Below, one piece after another: positions 29,935 through 38,142 of a stretch of 64,000 bases of DNA; position 1 is the stretch's first letter; every line of letters starts with the position of its first letter. The translations under genes were made by a program, and so were the position numbers. Location of the stretch: positions 3,308-67,307 of the forward strand of contig NZ_QRMP01000004.1 of assembly GCF_003473295.1 (NCBI RefSeq), written 5' to 3'. Source of the DNA: Parabacteroides sp. AM08-6. Lineage in GTDB: Bacteria > Bacteroidota > Bacteroidia > Bacteroidales > Tannerellaceae. The notes below the pieces were generated by a model. It was not told the DNA's origin. It saw nothing but the letters and a program-made list of their open reading frames with translations, and did no database searches.

Positions 29935-30657
29935 CTATTCAAATCTTTGTATTTACAGTATATCAACAAAGTTATCATCTGTTTTTATCATTGATACTCT
30001 TTGTTTTAGTCTATTTATCAACAAATGGTTGATAATTTGCAAAGGTAAAAACTTTATTCAATCATACATACGAAAAGAGCTTAAAACAATTACATTTGAA
30101 TATGTGTACTCTATCTCCCCTAAAGGATACACTCTATTTTGAAGATATGTATCTCCTTTCGAAAAAATACTGCTTCCTCTTTCCTCTTCTTAGTTATCCA
30201 CAGTTATATATTATATTCTTATTTATCTTTAATTTTAAATTTAAAATATGATGAATATGATATACTGTTGAAATAGTTAATACATTTCTGTTTCAATATT
30301 TGTCAGGTTAGTTATTAAGGTATGCCGACCTGTTATGAAAAGGATACTAACAACTATATTTACTCTTTATATGCTGTTTTTCTTTTACTTACGGACTTTC
30401 TTAGTATTTTGTTGATAACAGGGTGTGTGTAAAAGTTTATAGCAGTGGATAGCTGTTTATACGTGTATAACCCATGTTGATACGTCGTAGTAAATAAAAT
30501 GTTACTTTTATTGCATAATAAAAAGAGGGGGGTGTATAGACGATAAATTGAATAAAGCAAGAACTTTTTTTCATTTTGTGTTCACTACTTATCAATAGTT
30601 TTTCAACTGTGTATTCACTTAATTCACTACTTTTGCATCCGAAGTAAAAAAAGCGAT
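29935..30657. other. Candidate chromosomal replication origin (AT-rich non-coding region with DnaA boxes)
   Basis: This 0.72 kb gap between nadA and trmH has no convincing gene. It is very AT-rich and contains a perfect DnaA box TTATCCACA at 30194-30202, followed directly by an AT-only-like stretch (30203-30265) that could unwind. One-mismatch boxes TTATCAACA occur at 30015-30023 (plus) and 30410-30418 (minus), with weaker ones at 30027-30035 and 30444-30452. Genes to the right, up to about 49 kb, look richer in G and T on the plus strand than plus-strand genes to the left, as expected at an origin. Not proven; bacterial origins in this phylum need not be near dnaA. Confidence 0.5.
30628..30635 (+). 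promoter_or_regulatory. -7 element upstream of trmH
   Basis: TACTTTTG matches TAnnTTTG, 23 bases before the ATG at 30659. Confidence 0.5.
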
Positions 30658-30658
30658 T

Positions 30659-31189
30659 ATGCGTAAACTGAAGATAACAGAATTAAACCGCCTTACACCG
30701 GAGGCATTCAAAGATAGTAAAAAAATACCTCTTATTGTTGTACTCGACCACGTAAGGAGCTTAAACAATGTTGGTTCTGTGTTTCGTACCTCGGATGCTT
30801 TTCGGGTGAAAGCTATTTATTTGTGCGGAATAACTGCTTGTCCGCCTCATGCGGAAATACATAAGACTGCTTTGGGAGCTGAGGAAACAGTGGAATGGCA
30901 TTACTTTCAGGATACATTGGAGGCTGTTGACAAACTAAAGAAAGATGGGTATGTTGTTTGTGCGGTGGAACAGGCGGAAGGTAGTACAATGCTGGATAAA
31001 CTCTTGTTGGACAAGACGAAAAAGTATGCTGTCATTATGGGAAACGAAGTGAAAGGTGTTCAGCAGTGTGTTGTTGATAACTGTGATATGTGTATAGAAA
31101 TACCACAGTATGGGACGAAGCATTCTTTGAATGTATCAGTTACGACCGGTATTATTATCTGGGATTTCTTTAAACAGTTGTCAGATTAG
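30659..31189 (+). CDS. TrmH-family (SpoU) RNA methyltransferase
   Basis: A 176-residue SPOUT-fold methylase. Motif 1 is LDHVRSLNNVGSVFRTSDAF (about 30-49), motif 2 is YAVIMGNEVKGVQ and motif 3 is IPQYGTKHSLNVSVTTGI, the knotted AdoMet site. It probably 2'-O-methylates a tRNA or rRNA ribose; the target is not decidable. Its 3' end overlaps the end of the convergent DUF4294 gene by 9 bases. Confidence 0.9.
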   Translation: MRKLKITELNRLTPEAFKDSKKIPLIVVLDHVRSLNNVGSVFRTSDAFRVKAIYLCGITACPPHAEIHKTALGAEETVEWHYFQDTLEAVDKLKKDGYVVCAVEQAEGSTMLDKLLLDKTKKYAVIMGNEVKGVQQCVVDNCDMCIEIPQYGTKHSLNVSVTTGIIIWDFFKQLSD

Positions 31190-31786
31190 TCCGTGTTCTA
31201 CCATTATGACGACACGTTCCGTTATGGCATCTTTTCCTTTCGGATCATACTCTGATTTCAGGCTGGCGCCGAACATACCGGCAAAGATATTCCAAAACCC
31301 GGCACGGAAAGTTCCCAGATAAGCTTTCAACAAGTTATAACTGGACTGGTTACATTCCCGGTCGATAAGCTTGATAAGCAATTTACCTTGCGAGAAGGTA
31401 AGTTTCTTTAGTTCAGGTTTGTATTCCTTGAATAAATCTTTTTCCATCTTTTTAAGATGTTGTTGCTTTGCTTTTTCGTTGGGAAGTGTTTCCATGTATT
31501 CGTAGGTTTCTATCAATGTTTGATAAACCATTTTGGCATAAGGCAATGTACGTTTGACATCACGAACAAGTTTATTGTAGTTGTTTTGTTCTTTTTTATC
31601 TTTAAAACGCATTTTCGGAAAAACGTACACTTCCGGGAGATGAACAATAGCTATTGTATCCTTTCCGTCTATATAAGCTCTGTGTAGACCTTCCGGAAGG
31701 GTATTGATTTTTAGTTTTTGTGCATTTATATTTGCCGCACAAAACATGAACAGGATCAATATTTTAAACCATTTGCTTCTATACAT
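31181..31786 (-). CDS. DUF4294 secreted protein
   Basis: A 201-residue protein with a signal peptide (ending near AANINAQ) and a DUF4294-type domain: IDGKDTIAIVHLPEVYVFPK, then a charged helical middle (KKEQNNYNKLVRDVKRTLPY) and a C-terminal part with GKLLIKLIDRECNQSSYNLL. Found in Bacteroidota; function unknown, presumably periplasmic. A -7 element ends only 5 bases before the start codon, so the mRNA may be nearly leaderless. It converges with and overlaps trmH. Confidence 0.82.
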   Translation of the reverse strand: MYRSKWFKILILFMFCAANINAQKLKINTLPEGLHRAYIDGKDTIAIVHLPEVYVFPKMRFKDKKEQNNYNKLVRDVKRTLPYAKMVYQTLIETYEYMETLPNEKAKQQHLKKMEKDLFKEYKPELKKLTFSQGKLLIKLIDRECNQSSYNLLKAYLGTFRAGFWNIFAGMFGASLKSEYDPKGKDAITERVVIMVEHGLI

Positions 31787-31791
31787 CGATA

Positions 31792-31799
31792 CAAATGTA
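31792..31799 (-). promoter_or_regulatory. -7 element directly before the DUF4294 gene
   Basis: TACATTTG on the minus strand, five bases upstream of the ATG at 31786. Transcription from it would start at about the A of the ATG. Confidence 0.45.
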
Positions 31800-31931
31800 G
31801 TTGATTTAAGAATAGTGTATACAGCTTTTACAGAATTTGACTAATTGACTTTCCAACTTTACTTTTTTTTGTTGACAGAAGAATATCTTGCAAATAACTT
31901 GTTAATAAGTTGTCAACTCCATATAAATCAT

Positions 31932-31939
31932 TACATTTG
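31932..31939 (+). promoter_or_regulatory. -7 element before the beta-barrel gene
   Basis: TACATTTG matches TAnnTTTG, 31 bases before the ATG at 31971. Confidence 0.45.
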
Positions 31940-31970
31940 CAATTGTACAAATAACTAAAGCCGATAGACT

Positions 31971-32789
31971 ATGAAATCTATACGTTATTCAGTAAATATA
32001 CTGATTATATCGTTATTATCCATTCATATTCATGCTGTTGACAATTTGCGGATAGCTAATATCCGTAGTATTGGAATGGGAGGAAACGGGGTTACGCAAT
32101 CCGGATTGGTAAATCCAGCACTACTCACTTCGAATAAACAGAAAACTATTCATTTAGATTACTTTAATCGTTACTCGATGAAAGAATTGGGGACGGTTCA
32201 TGTAGGTTTTTATTATCCTAACAATTTATTATCTGCCGGTGTCGATATCTTTTCATTCGGATATGACGGATATAGGGAAAGTATGTTTCGTTTGTCTGTA
32301 GGGAAACAATTGAATGAAAAGTGGAGGATAGGAGTAAGTGTTCAATATGCTTGCTTGCAGACTCAATTGTTTGAAGAAGTGCCCGGACAATTATCGACTG
32401 ATATCGGCGCTCTTTTTTCTCCCGTTGATAAATTGTTGATTGGATTGTTGATAATGAATTTTCCTTCTGTTTCTTTCGGATATGAAGATACAAAAATACA
32501 GGAACTTACAGGCTATTCCATACAAATAGGTTTTCAATGGGAAATAATAAACAACCTGTTGATAGCAGGAACAGCCGAAAGTAATAAAGAAACGACACTT
32601 ACCGGAAATATAGGATTTGAATATACTCCTTTCGATAACTTTCATATTCGTGCAGGAATGCAACTTTCTCCCCTTTTGCCCTCTTTGGGTGTCGGATATG
32701 CTTTTTCCGGATTTACCATCGATGCGGCAACTGTCTACCATCCTGTATTAGGTGTTAGTACAGGACTTGGAATGAAATATACCTTTTAA
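31971..32789 (+). CDS. Outer-membrane beta-barrel-like protein, function unknown
   Basis: A 272-residue protein with a signal peptide (ending near HIHAVD). The N-terminal ANIRSIGMGGNGVTQSGLVN resembles the start of PorV/FadL-like barrels, where a Gly-rich plug segment comes first. The rest alternates in polarity with aromatic strand ends (IGVSVQYACLQTQLF, FHIRAGMQLSPLLPSLGVGY) and ends in an aromatic residue, MKYTF, the usual outer-membrane insertion signal. It is followed 12 bases later by a helix-hairpin-helix protein on the same strand. Confidence 0.65.
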   Translation: MKSIRYSVNILIISLLSIHIHAVDNLRIANIRSIGMGGNGVTQSGLVNPALLTSNKQKTIHLDYFNRYSMKELGTVHVGFYYPNNLLSAGVDIFSFGYDGYRESMFRLSVGKQLNEKWRIGVSVQYACLQTQLFEEVPGQLSTDIGALFSPVDKLLIGLLIMNFPSVSFGYEDTKIQELTGYSIQIGFQWEIINNLLIAGTAESNKETTLTGNIGFEYTPFDNFHIRAGMQLSPLLPSLGVGYAFSGFTIDAATVYHPVLGVSTGLGMKYTF

Positions 32790-32801
32790 TTGTACCGGAC
32801 T

Positions 32802-34862
32802 ATGAAACGAATGTTTATAACCCTGTTGGTATTCCTGTTAATAAACAGTTATCAACTTAAAAGCCAGATAATCTCTTCTGTTGATAAATGGATGAACTAT
32901 CTGGAAGAAATGGCTACCGAGACAGAAAATGAGGAACAGATAGAAACACTTTACGCTGACCTTTCCTACCTTTCCGAACATCCGTTCGATTTGAATACAG
33001 TGACAGAAGAACAGTTGAAAAAACTTCCTTTCCTTTCCGATTTGCAAATAGAGAAGTTGTTGGAATACCGGTTGCGTTATGGTAAAATGATTACTCTCTA
33101 TGAACTTAAGAATGTTGAGGCCTTCGATTTCCAAACGATATCTTTGTTGATTTCTTTTGTTTATATTGACAATAAAATTGTTGATAAGCATCCGGTTAAA
33201 GTTAAGAATTTGTTGAAATATGGTTCTAATGAACTGCAAATCAGATATGATAGATGTTTTCAACAGAAGAAAGGATATTGTTCATATCCGGATAGTATTA
33301 TGGAACAATATCCGAACAGAAAATATACAGGCGAACCGTTTTATCACTCTTTGCGGTATGGATATACTTTCGACGATAAGATACAGTTTGGAGTAGTAGC
33401 GGAAAAAGATGCGGGAGAACCTTTTTGGAACGAATATCATAAGGGCTATGATTATTACTCTGCCCATGTTTTTCTAAAGGGTATGAATAAGGTGTTGAAA
33501 AGTCTGGCAATAGGGGATTATAAAGTCTCTTTCGGACAGGGATTGGTGATAAGCCATGATTTTACTCCCGGCCGTAGCGCTTTGGTCGTGCAGGCTGAAA
33601 GACGAAGTAATGGTTTTCGGCGTCACTTTTCAACCAATGAGCATGATTTTCTTCGGGGAACTGCATTGACGATTTCGATAAAGAAATTCGATATAAATAT
33701 GTTTTATTCCTATAGAAAATTGGATGCGGGTGTAGATAGCAACCGGATAAGTTCATTCAAAACGGATGGTTTGCATCGATTGATAAGGGACAGGGAAAAG
33801 ATGCGTACGCTTGCCATGCAAGCGTATGGAGGAAATATCCGGTATGCGACTCCGGATATTTGCGTAGGAGTAACAGCTCTTTCCTATTCTTTCGGGAATA
33901 AAGAGGTACAGCCGGATTTGGAGCCTTACAATCTTTATTATTTCCGGGGTAAACGAAATGTGAATATAAGTATGGATTATCTGTTGAAAAACCGGTGGAT
34001 TAAGTTTTACGGTGAAACGGCTTTATCGGCTAATGGAGCGGTTGCCACATTGAATGCTTTGCAACTTACGCCGGCTTCTTACTTTTCTTTTCTGTTGCTG
34101 CACCGGTATTACGACCGGAAGTATCAGGCTTTTTTCGGTAATGCTTTTGCACAGGGGTCTGCTGTTCAAAATGAACAAGGGCTATATATGGGACTGCAAT
34201 GGGTGCCTGTGGCTCACTGGAAATTGTCAGCTTACGCGGATATGTTTCGTTTTCCTTGGTTGAAATATGGAATAGATGCGGCTTCAACAGGAAAAGAATA
34301 TATGTTGCAGGCAGATTATAATTTGAGTAAGGATATTTCTTTATACCTGCGTTATAAGTATAAACAGAAAGATAAAAACCAAACAATTGAGAACGAAACT
34401 TCACTTTTTATACTCCCTTATGTACAGCAAAGGTTCAGGCTACAACTTTTGTATGCTGTTTCTCCTGTCATCTTATTGCGGACTTCAATGGATGGTATTT
34501 TATACAAGGAAACGCAAAAACAAAGTACCGGGTGGATGATAGCACAGAGTATGGGCTGGAAACCAGGCAGACTTCCTTTCCAGGCGGATTTGTATGCGGC
34601 TTTCTTTTTTACGGATGATTATCAAAGTCGGATAAGTTCGTATGAAAAGAATATCCTGTACGCCTTCAATATGCCTTCCTTCTACGGAAAAGGGTTTCGT
34701 TGTTCGTTTTCTTTCAAATGGGAGATATTGGAATATCTTTCTCTTTCTGCTAAATGGGCCTGTACTTATTATCCGGACAAGGAAGTGATAGGTACAAACC
34801 AGGAAGAGATAAACGGGCCTGTAAAAATGGATTTGTATGCTTTGTTGCGTTGGAAATTTTAA
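32802..34862 (+). CDS. Secreted helix-hairpin-helix (ComEA-like) protein with barrel-like C-terminus
   Basis: A 686-residue protein with a signal peptide (MKRMFITLLVFLLINSYQ). Residues about 60-115 contain ComEA-type helix-hairpin-helix repeats (LNTVTEEQLKKLPFLSDLQI, KMITLYELKNVEAFDF). The remaining roughly 550 residues are rich in aromatic and alternating strands (RFRLQLLYAVSPVILLRTSM) and end LYALLRWKF, an outer-membrane barrel-like ending. I chose the ATG at 32802 rather than the upstream TTG because the signal peptide starts there. HhH motifs bind DNA in ComEA, so DNA handling at the surface is possible but unproven. Confidence 0.65.
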   Translation: MKRMFITLLVFLLINSYQLKSQIISSVDKWMNYLEEMATETENEEQIETLYADLSYLSEHPFDLNTVTEEQLKKLPFLSDLQIEKLLEYRLRYGKMITLYELKNVEAFDFQTISLLISFVYIDNKIVDKHPVKVKNLLKYGSNELQIRYDRCFQQKKGYCSYPDSIMEQYPNRKYTGEPFYHSLRYGYTFDDKIQFGVVAEKDAGEPFWNEYHKGYDYYSAHVFLKGMNKVLKSLAIGDYKVSFGQGLVISHDFTPGRSALVVQAERRSNGFRRHFSTNEHDFLRGTALTISIKKFDINMFYSYRKLDAGVDSNRISSFKTDGLHRLIRDREKMRTLAMQAYGGNIRYATPDICVGVTALSYSFGNKEVQPDLEPYNLYYFRGKRNVNISMDYLLKNRWIKFYGETALSANGAVATLNALQLTPASYFSFLLLHRYYDRKYQAFFGNAFAQGSAVQNEQGLYMGLQWVPVAHWKLSAYADMFRFPWLKYGIDAASTGKEYMLQADYNLSKDISLYLRYKYKQKDKNQTIENETSLFILPYVQQRFRLQLLYAVSPVILLRTSMDGILYKETQKQSTGWMIAQSMGWKPGRLPFQADLYAAFFFTDDYQSRISSYEKNILYAFNMPSFYGKGFRCSFSFKWEILEYLSLSAKWACTYYPDKEVIGTNQEEINGPVKMDLYALLRWKF

Positions 34863-34935
34863 TAGCTTTGCGATAATATTCGTTAGAATTGCATAATCCT
34901 GCCGGATTTGTCGAACTTGAAAAATAATTAAGATT

Positions 34936-35715
34936 ATGTCTACAATCCTTTTTGATAAAATAGTTTTCGGACCCATACGCAGTCGTCGGTTAGGTGTTTC
35001 TTTAGGAATGAATTTGTTGCCTACGGATGGGAAGCTTTGCTCGTTCAATTGTATTTATTGCGAATGCGGGCTGAATGAAGAACGCCGTACTCACAGTAAA
35101 CTGCCGACCCGGCAGGAAGTGAAAGAAGCGTTGATACAAAAACTTACCGCTATGCAAGCCGAAGGTGTCGCCCCTGATGTCATTACTTTTGCAGGTAACG
35201 GAGAACCGACCATGCATCCTGAATTCGGAGGTATTATTGACGATACGCTTGCTACCCGCGACCGGTTTTTCCCGAAAGCGAAAATAGCCGTTCTCTCCAA
35301 TTCCACCATGCTTCACAAAGAAGATGTGTTCCAAGCATTGAATAAGATTGAAGATAATATCATGAAATTAGATTCTGTATCGGATGACCGTATCCGGCAG
35401 TTGAACGTTCCGAATGCTCCTTCTTTTACATTTGATAAGTTGTTGAAACAACTTTGCCGCTTTGACGGAAATGTAATCATACAAACCATGTTCCTGAAAG
35501 GCGAATTGAATGGTGAAAGTGTGGATAATACCACCGAACCGGAAATAGCCGGATGGTTGGAAGCCCTGAAAAAAATAAAACCGAAAAAAGTAATGATTTA
35601 TACTGTCGACCGGGAAACACCTGTAAAAGCTCTTCGAAAGGTAACAAAGGAAGAATTGGAAATTATAGCCTGTCGCGCCCGGAAAGAAGGTTTTGAAGTT
35701 TCGGTTTCTGCTTGA
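34936..35715 (+). CDS. Radical SAM protein
   Basis: A 259-residue protein with the SAM cluster motif C-x3-C-x2-C in LCSFNCIYCECG (about residue 35-45), followed by the GNGEPT motif (TFAGNGEPTMHPEF) for AdoMet binding. The N-terminal FGPIRSRRLGVSLG is shared with a family of small radical SAM proteins seen in Bacteroidota and other anaerobes. There is no SPASM domain or extra cluster. The substrate is unknown and the neighbours give no clear hint. Confidence 0.88.
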   Translation: MSTILFDKIVFGPIRSRRLGVSLGMNLLPTDGKLCSFNCIYCECGLNEERRTHSKLPTRQEVKEALIQKLTAMQAEGVAPDVITFAGNGEPTMHPEFGGIIDDTLATRDRFFPKAKIAVLSNSTMLHKEDVFQALNKIEDNIMKLDSVSDDRIRQLNVPNAPSFTFDKLLKQLCRFDGNVIIQTMFLKGELNGESVDNTTEPEIAGWLEALKKIKPKKVMIYTVDRETPVKALRKVTKEELEIIACRARKEGFEVSVSA

Positions 35716-35774
35716 TAGTATCCTGAAATTGAACCTTTTATAGCATATTGGTAGGCTGAAATGAAATAATAAGG

Positions 35775-35782
35775 TATCTTTG
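35775..35782 (+). promoter_or_regulatory. -7 element of the GH20 gene
   Basis: TATCTTTG matches TAnnTTTG, 33 bases before the ATG at 35816. Confidence 0.5.
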
Positions 35783-35815
35783 TTGCAACTTAATCTATTT
35801 AATCTAAAATATATA

Positions 35816-37870
35816 ATGAAAAAGATGATTTTTAGCCTCTGCTTGTTGCTTGCGAGCGGATTGTTGTATGCACGAAAAGCCAATGATGCTTTTCAGTTAT
35901 TGCCTAAGCCCCAGTCGGTCGTGCTTCTTTCGGATAAAGGACTTGATTATCGTGAACTTTCTTATGTAATTGCGGATGGGGATACGGAATTTCCCGTCAT
36001 GCCTTCTTTGATAGATGGACTTCCCCGTTATAAAAGGGCAGGGAAGGGGATTGTATTGAAATTGTCCGACCGGAATGTTCCGGATTCTCCTGAAGGATAT
36101 GTTATGGAAATAACAGCTAAAGGGGTGCAGATAACGTCGCGCGACAAAGCCGGCCTGTTTTACGGTTGTCAGACTTTGGAGCAGTTGATGGAAGATAGCC
36201 GCGATTTTGCTCTGATGATACCTGGCATGCGAATTACTGATTTTCCTACTCTTTCTTATCGGGCGGTTCATCTGGATACCAAGCATCACCTTGACAGGAT
36301 GGAATATTATTACCGGATGATAGACAAATTGGCCCGGTATAAAGTAAATGCCGTTATCTGGGAACTGGAAGATAAACTCCGTTTTACCCGCCGGCCGGAA
36401 ATAGCTTCGCCGAATGCTATCAGCAAACAGGAAATGAAAGCCCTTTGCCGTTATGCCAAAGAACGGAATATCGATGTCAGTCCCCTTATCCAAGGTCTGG
36501 GACATGCCGGCTTCATATTGAAAAGGCATTGGGAACTACGGGAAAATCCGGCCAGCGACTGGGAATTTTGCCCTTCCGACCCACGTACATACGAATTACA
36601 ATTTGATTTGTATCTGGATGCGCTCGAAGCCATGCCATACGGTAAATACTTGCATGTGGGCGGAGATGAAATCACAGCAATCGGTATAGACGACCGTTGT
36701 AAAGCGACCGGAAAAACTCCTTTCGAATTGCAAATGTATTGGTTGGAAAAAGTTTGCCGGTTTGCAGTGGAACATGACCGCCAGCCTATCTTCTGGGACG
36801 ATATGCCGTTGAAGTATGCAGGAATTTGGACTCCTATGCTGAGTAATATCACTGAAGAGGAAGTAAATAAAACCATGAATATGGATAAACTCGATGCTGC
36901 CGTCGAACTTTTTCCGAAAGAGTGTATATATATGCGCTGGAATTATGGAGATTCAAATACGCCGGCTCACAGGCGTGTGTTGAAATGGTATAGTGATAAA
37001 GGATTGAAGGTGATGGGAGCAACAGCTGCATCTGCCGGTGATTCGCCTTTTATTCCCCGTGAAGATACAAAGGCCAAATATATTAAAGACTTCAGCCAAT
37101 TGGTTGCCGACAATCATCTGGAAGGTATTCTGGCTACAGCTTGGGATGATGGTTCCCCGCATCTTGAAACAGTCTGGCGCGGTTATATCGCTCAGGGCGA
37201 ATATGGATGGAACCCTTCGGGACGTGATGTGCCTGCCTTCAAAGCTGCCCATGCACAACGGGAGTTCGGTTTCCGTCCGGAAGAAAACCGGATGGTATTC
37301 TTGGATGAACTGGAAAAGGCTGTCTTCTTTTTTGATGGGGCACTCGTTACTTCCGGTCATCGGAATCCTGCATACGGGGTAACTGGTTTTAATTTAATCG
37401 ATTTGCCGGACAAGGCTAATCCCGGCGTATGGAGTGATACCTATAAGGAAAAGATAGAAAAAGCCCGTCAGGAAGCCGAACGATACAAGAAGATAGCCGG
37501 AGGAATAGAAGAAGCCGAACAACATGCTTTACGCAATCGCTATACCTTGGAAGTTTATGAACAGACTAACAACTTACAGAATTTTCCTACCCGGATTATC
37601 TTGGCCCTGGCTGCTTATGACGCGGCAAAGGATGATGCCGCCCGTGATGAGGCAATAAAAGAAATAACTGCCGTATGCGATTATTTCCCGGTTATGCGTT
37701 CTAAGTTCGAAGCGGTTTATTCACAAACCCGTTTTATGGAAAATCCCGATGGCTACATTGCGGATTTGAACCACCATAACCATCTGTCTGCCCGTACGCA
37801 AAGCAGCGATTGGTGGTTTCTATACGAACAGCCAATGGTTGAAAAAGTGAAAGAGTGGCTGAATAAGTAA
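35816..37870 (+). CDS. Beta-N-acetylhexosaminidase, GH20
   Basis: A 684-residue secreted enzyme (signal peptide ending near GLLYARK). It has the GH20 N-terminal domain (LPKPQSVVLLSDKGL), then the TIM barrel with the catalytic pair D284-E285 in HVGGDE (280-285). DTKHHLDRMEYYYRMIDKLA is strand/helix 1 of the barrel. The C-terminal 200 residues are helical (KIEKARQEAERYKKIAGG), which is longer than in minimal GH20s. It cleaves terminal GlcNAc or GalNAc from glycans. I took the ATG at 35816, which starts the signal peptide; the frame is open a little upstream only through a TTG. Confidence 0.88.
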   Translation: MKKMIFSLCLLLASGLLYARKANDAFQLLPKPQSVVLLSDKGLDYRELSYVIADGDTEFPVMPSLIDGLPRYKRAGKGIVLKLSDRNVPDSPEGYVMEITAKGVQITSRDKAGLFYGCQTLEQLMEDSRDFALMIPGMRITDFPTLSYRAVHLDTKHHLDRMEYYYRMIDKLARYKVNAVIWELEDKLRFTRRPEIASPNAISKQEMKALCRYAKERNIDVSPLIQGLGHAGFILKRHWELRENPASDWEFCPSDPRTYELQFDLYLDALEAMPYGKYLHVGGDEITAIGIDDRCKATGKTPFELQMYWLEKVCRFAVEHDRQPIFWDDMPLKYAGIWTPMLSNITEEEVNKTMNMDKLDAAVELFPKECIYMRWNYGDSNTPAHRRVLKWYSDKGLKVMGATAASAGDSPFIPREDTKAKYIKDFSQLVADNHLEGILATAWDDGSPHLETVWRGYIAQGEYGWNPSGRDVPAFKAAHAQREFGFRPEENRMVFLDELEKAVFFFDGALVTSGHRNPAYGVTGFNLIDLPDKANPGVWSDTYKEKIEKARQEAERYKKIAGGIEEAEQHALRNRYTLEVYEQTNNLQNFPTRIILALAAYDAAKDDAARDEAIKEITAVCDYFPVMRSKFEAVYSQTRFMENPDGYIADLNHHNHLSARTQSSDWWFLYEQPMVEKVKEWLNK

Positions 37871-37942
37871 GCTGTAGGAAATCTTTGAACAGGTAGTAAT
37901 GAATATTTCTTTTCTTTACTCCCTTTCTTCTGTTTGCTCCGT

Positions 37943-37982
37943 ATAAAATTTACTTTCCACAATTATGGAAAGTAAATTTTAT
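37943..37982. terminator. Strong hairpin after GH20
   Basis: A perfect 17-bp stem ATAAAATTTACTTTCCA / TGGAAAGTAAATTTTAT around CAATTA. It probably ends GH20, and perhaps SulP transcription from the other side. The rest of the 272-base gap (to 38142) shows nothing else. Confidence 0.75.
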
Positions 37983-38142
37983 AATTGTCTTTCTTTGTTT
38001 CAACAATTATTGAATTGAATTTATATGTAACTGGAAAGTATAATTATTCAAGGCATTTCCGGTAATGGAGATGTCCGGAGAGTATAGGCAAAAGTAATTC
38101 ATCCTATGTTTTTATCCTAATAAAAGGACTAGGAAATTGAAT

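Noticed and set aside
29935..30657. Small genes in the gap between nadA and trmH
   Set aside because: The short open frames of 60-107 codons are AT-rich, lack ribosome sites and have no recognisable domains.
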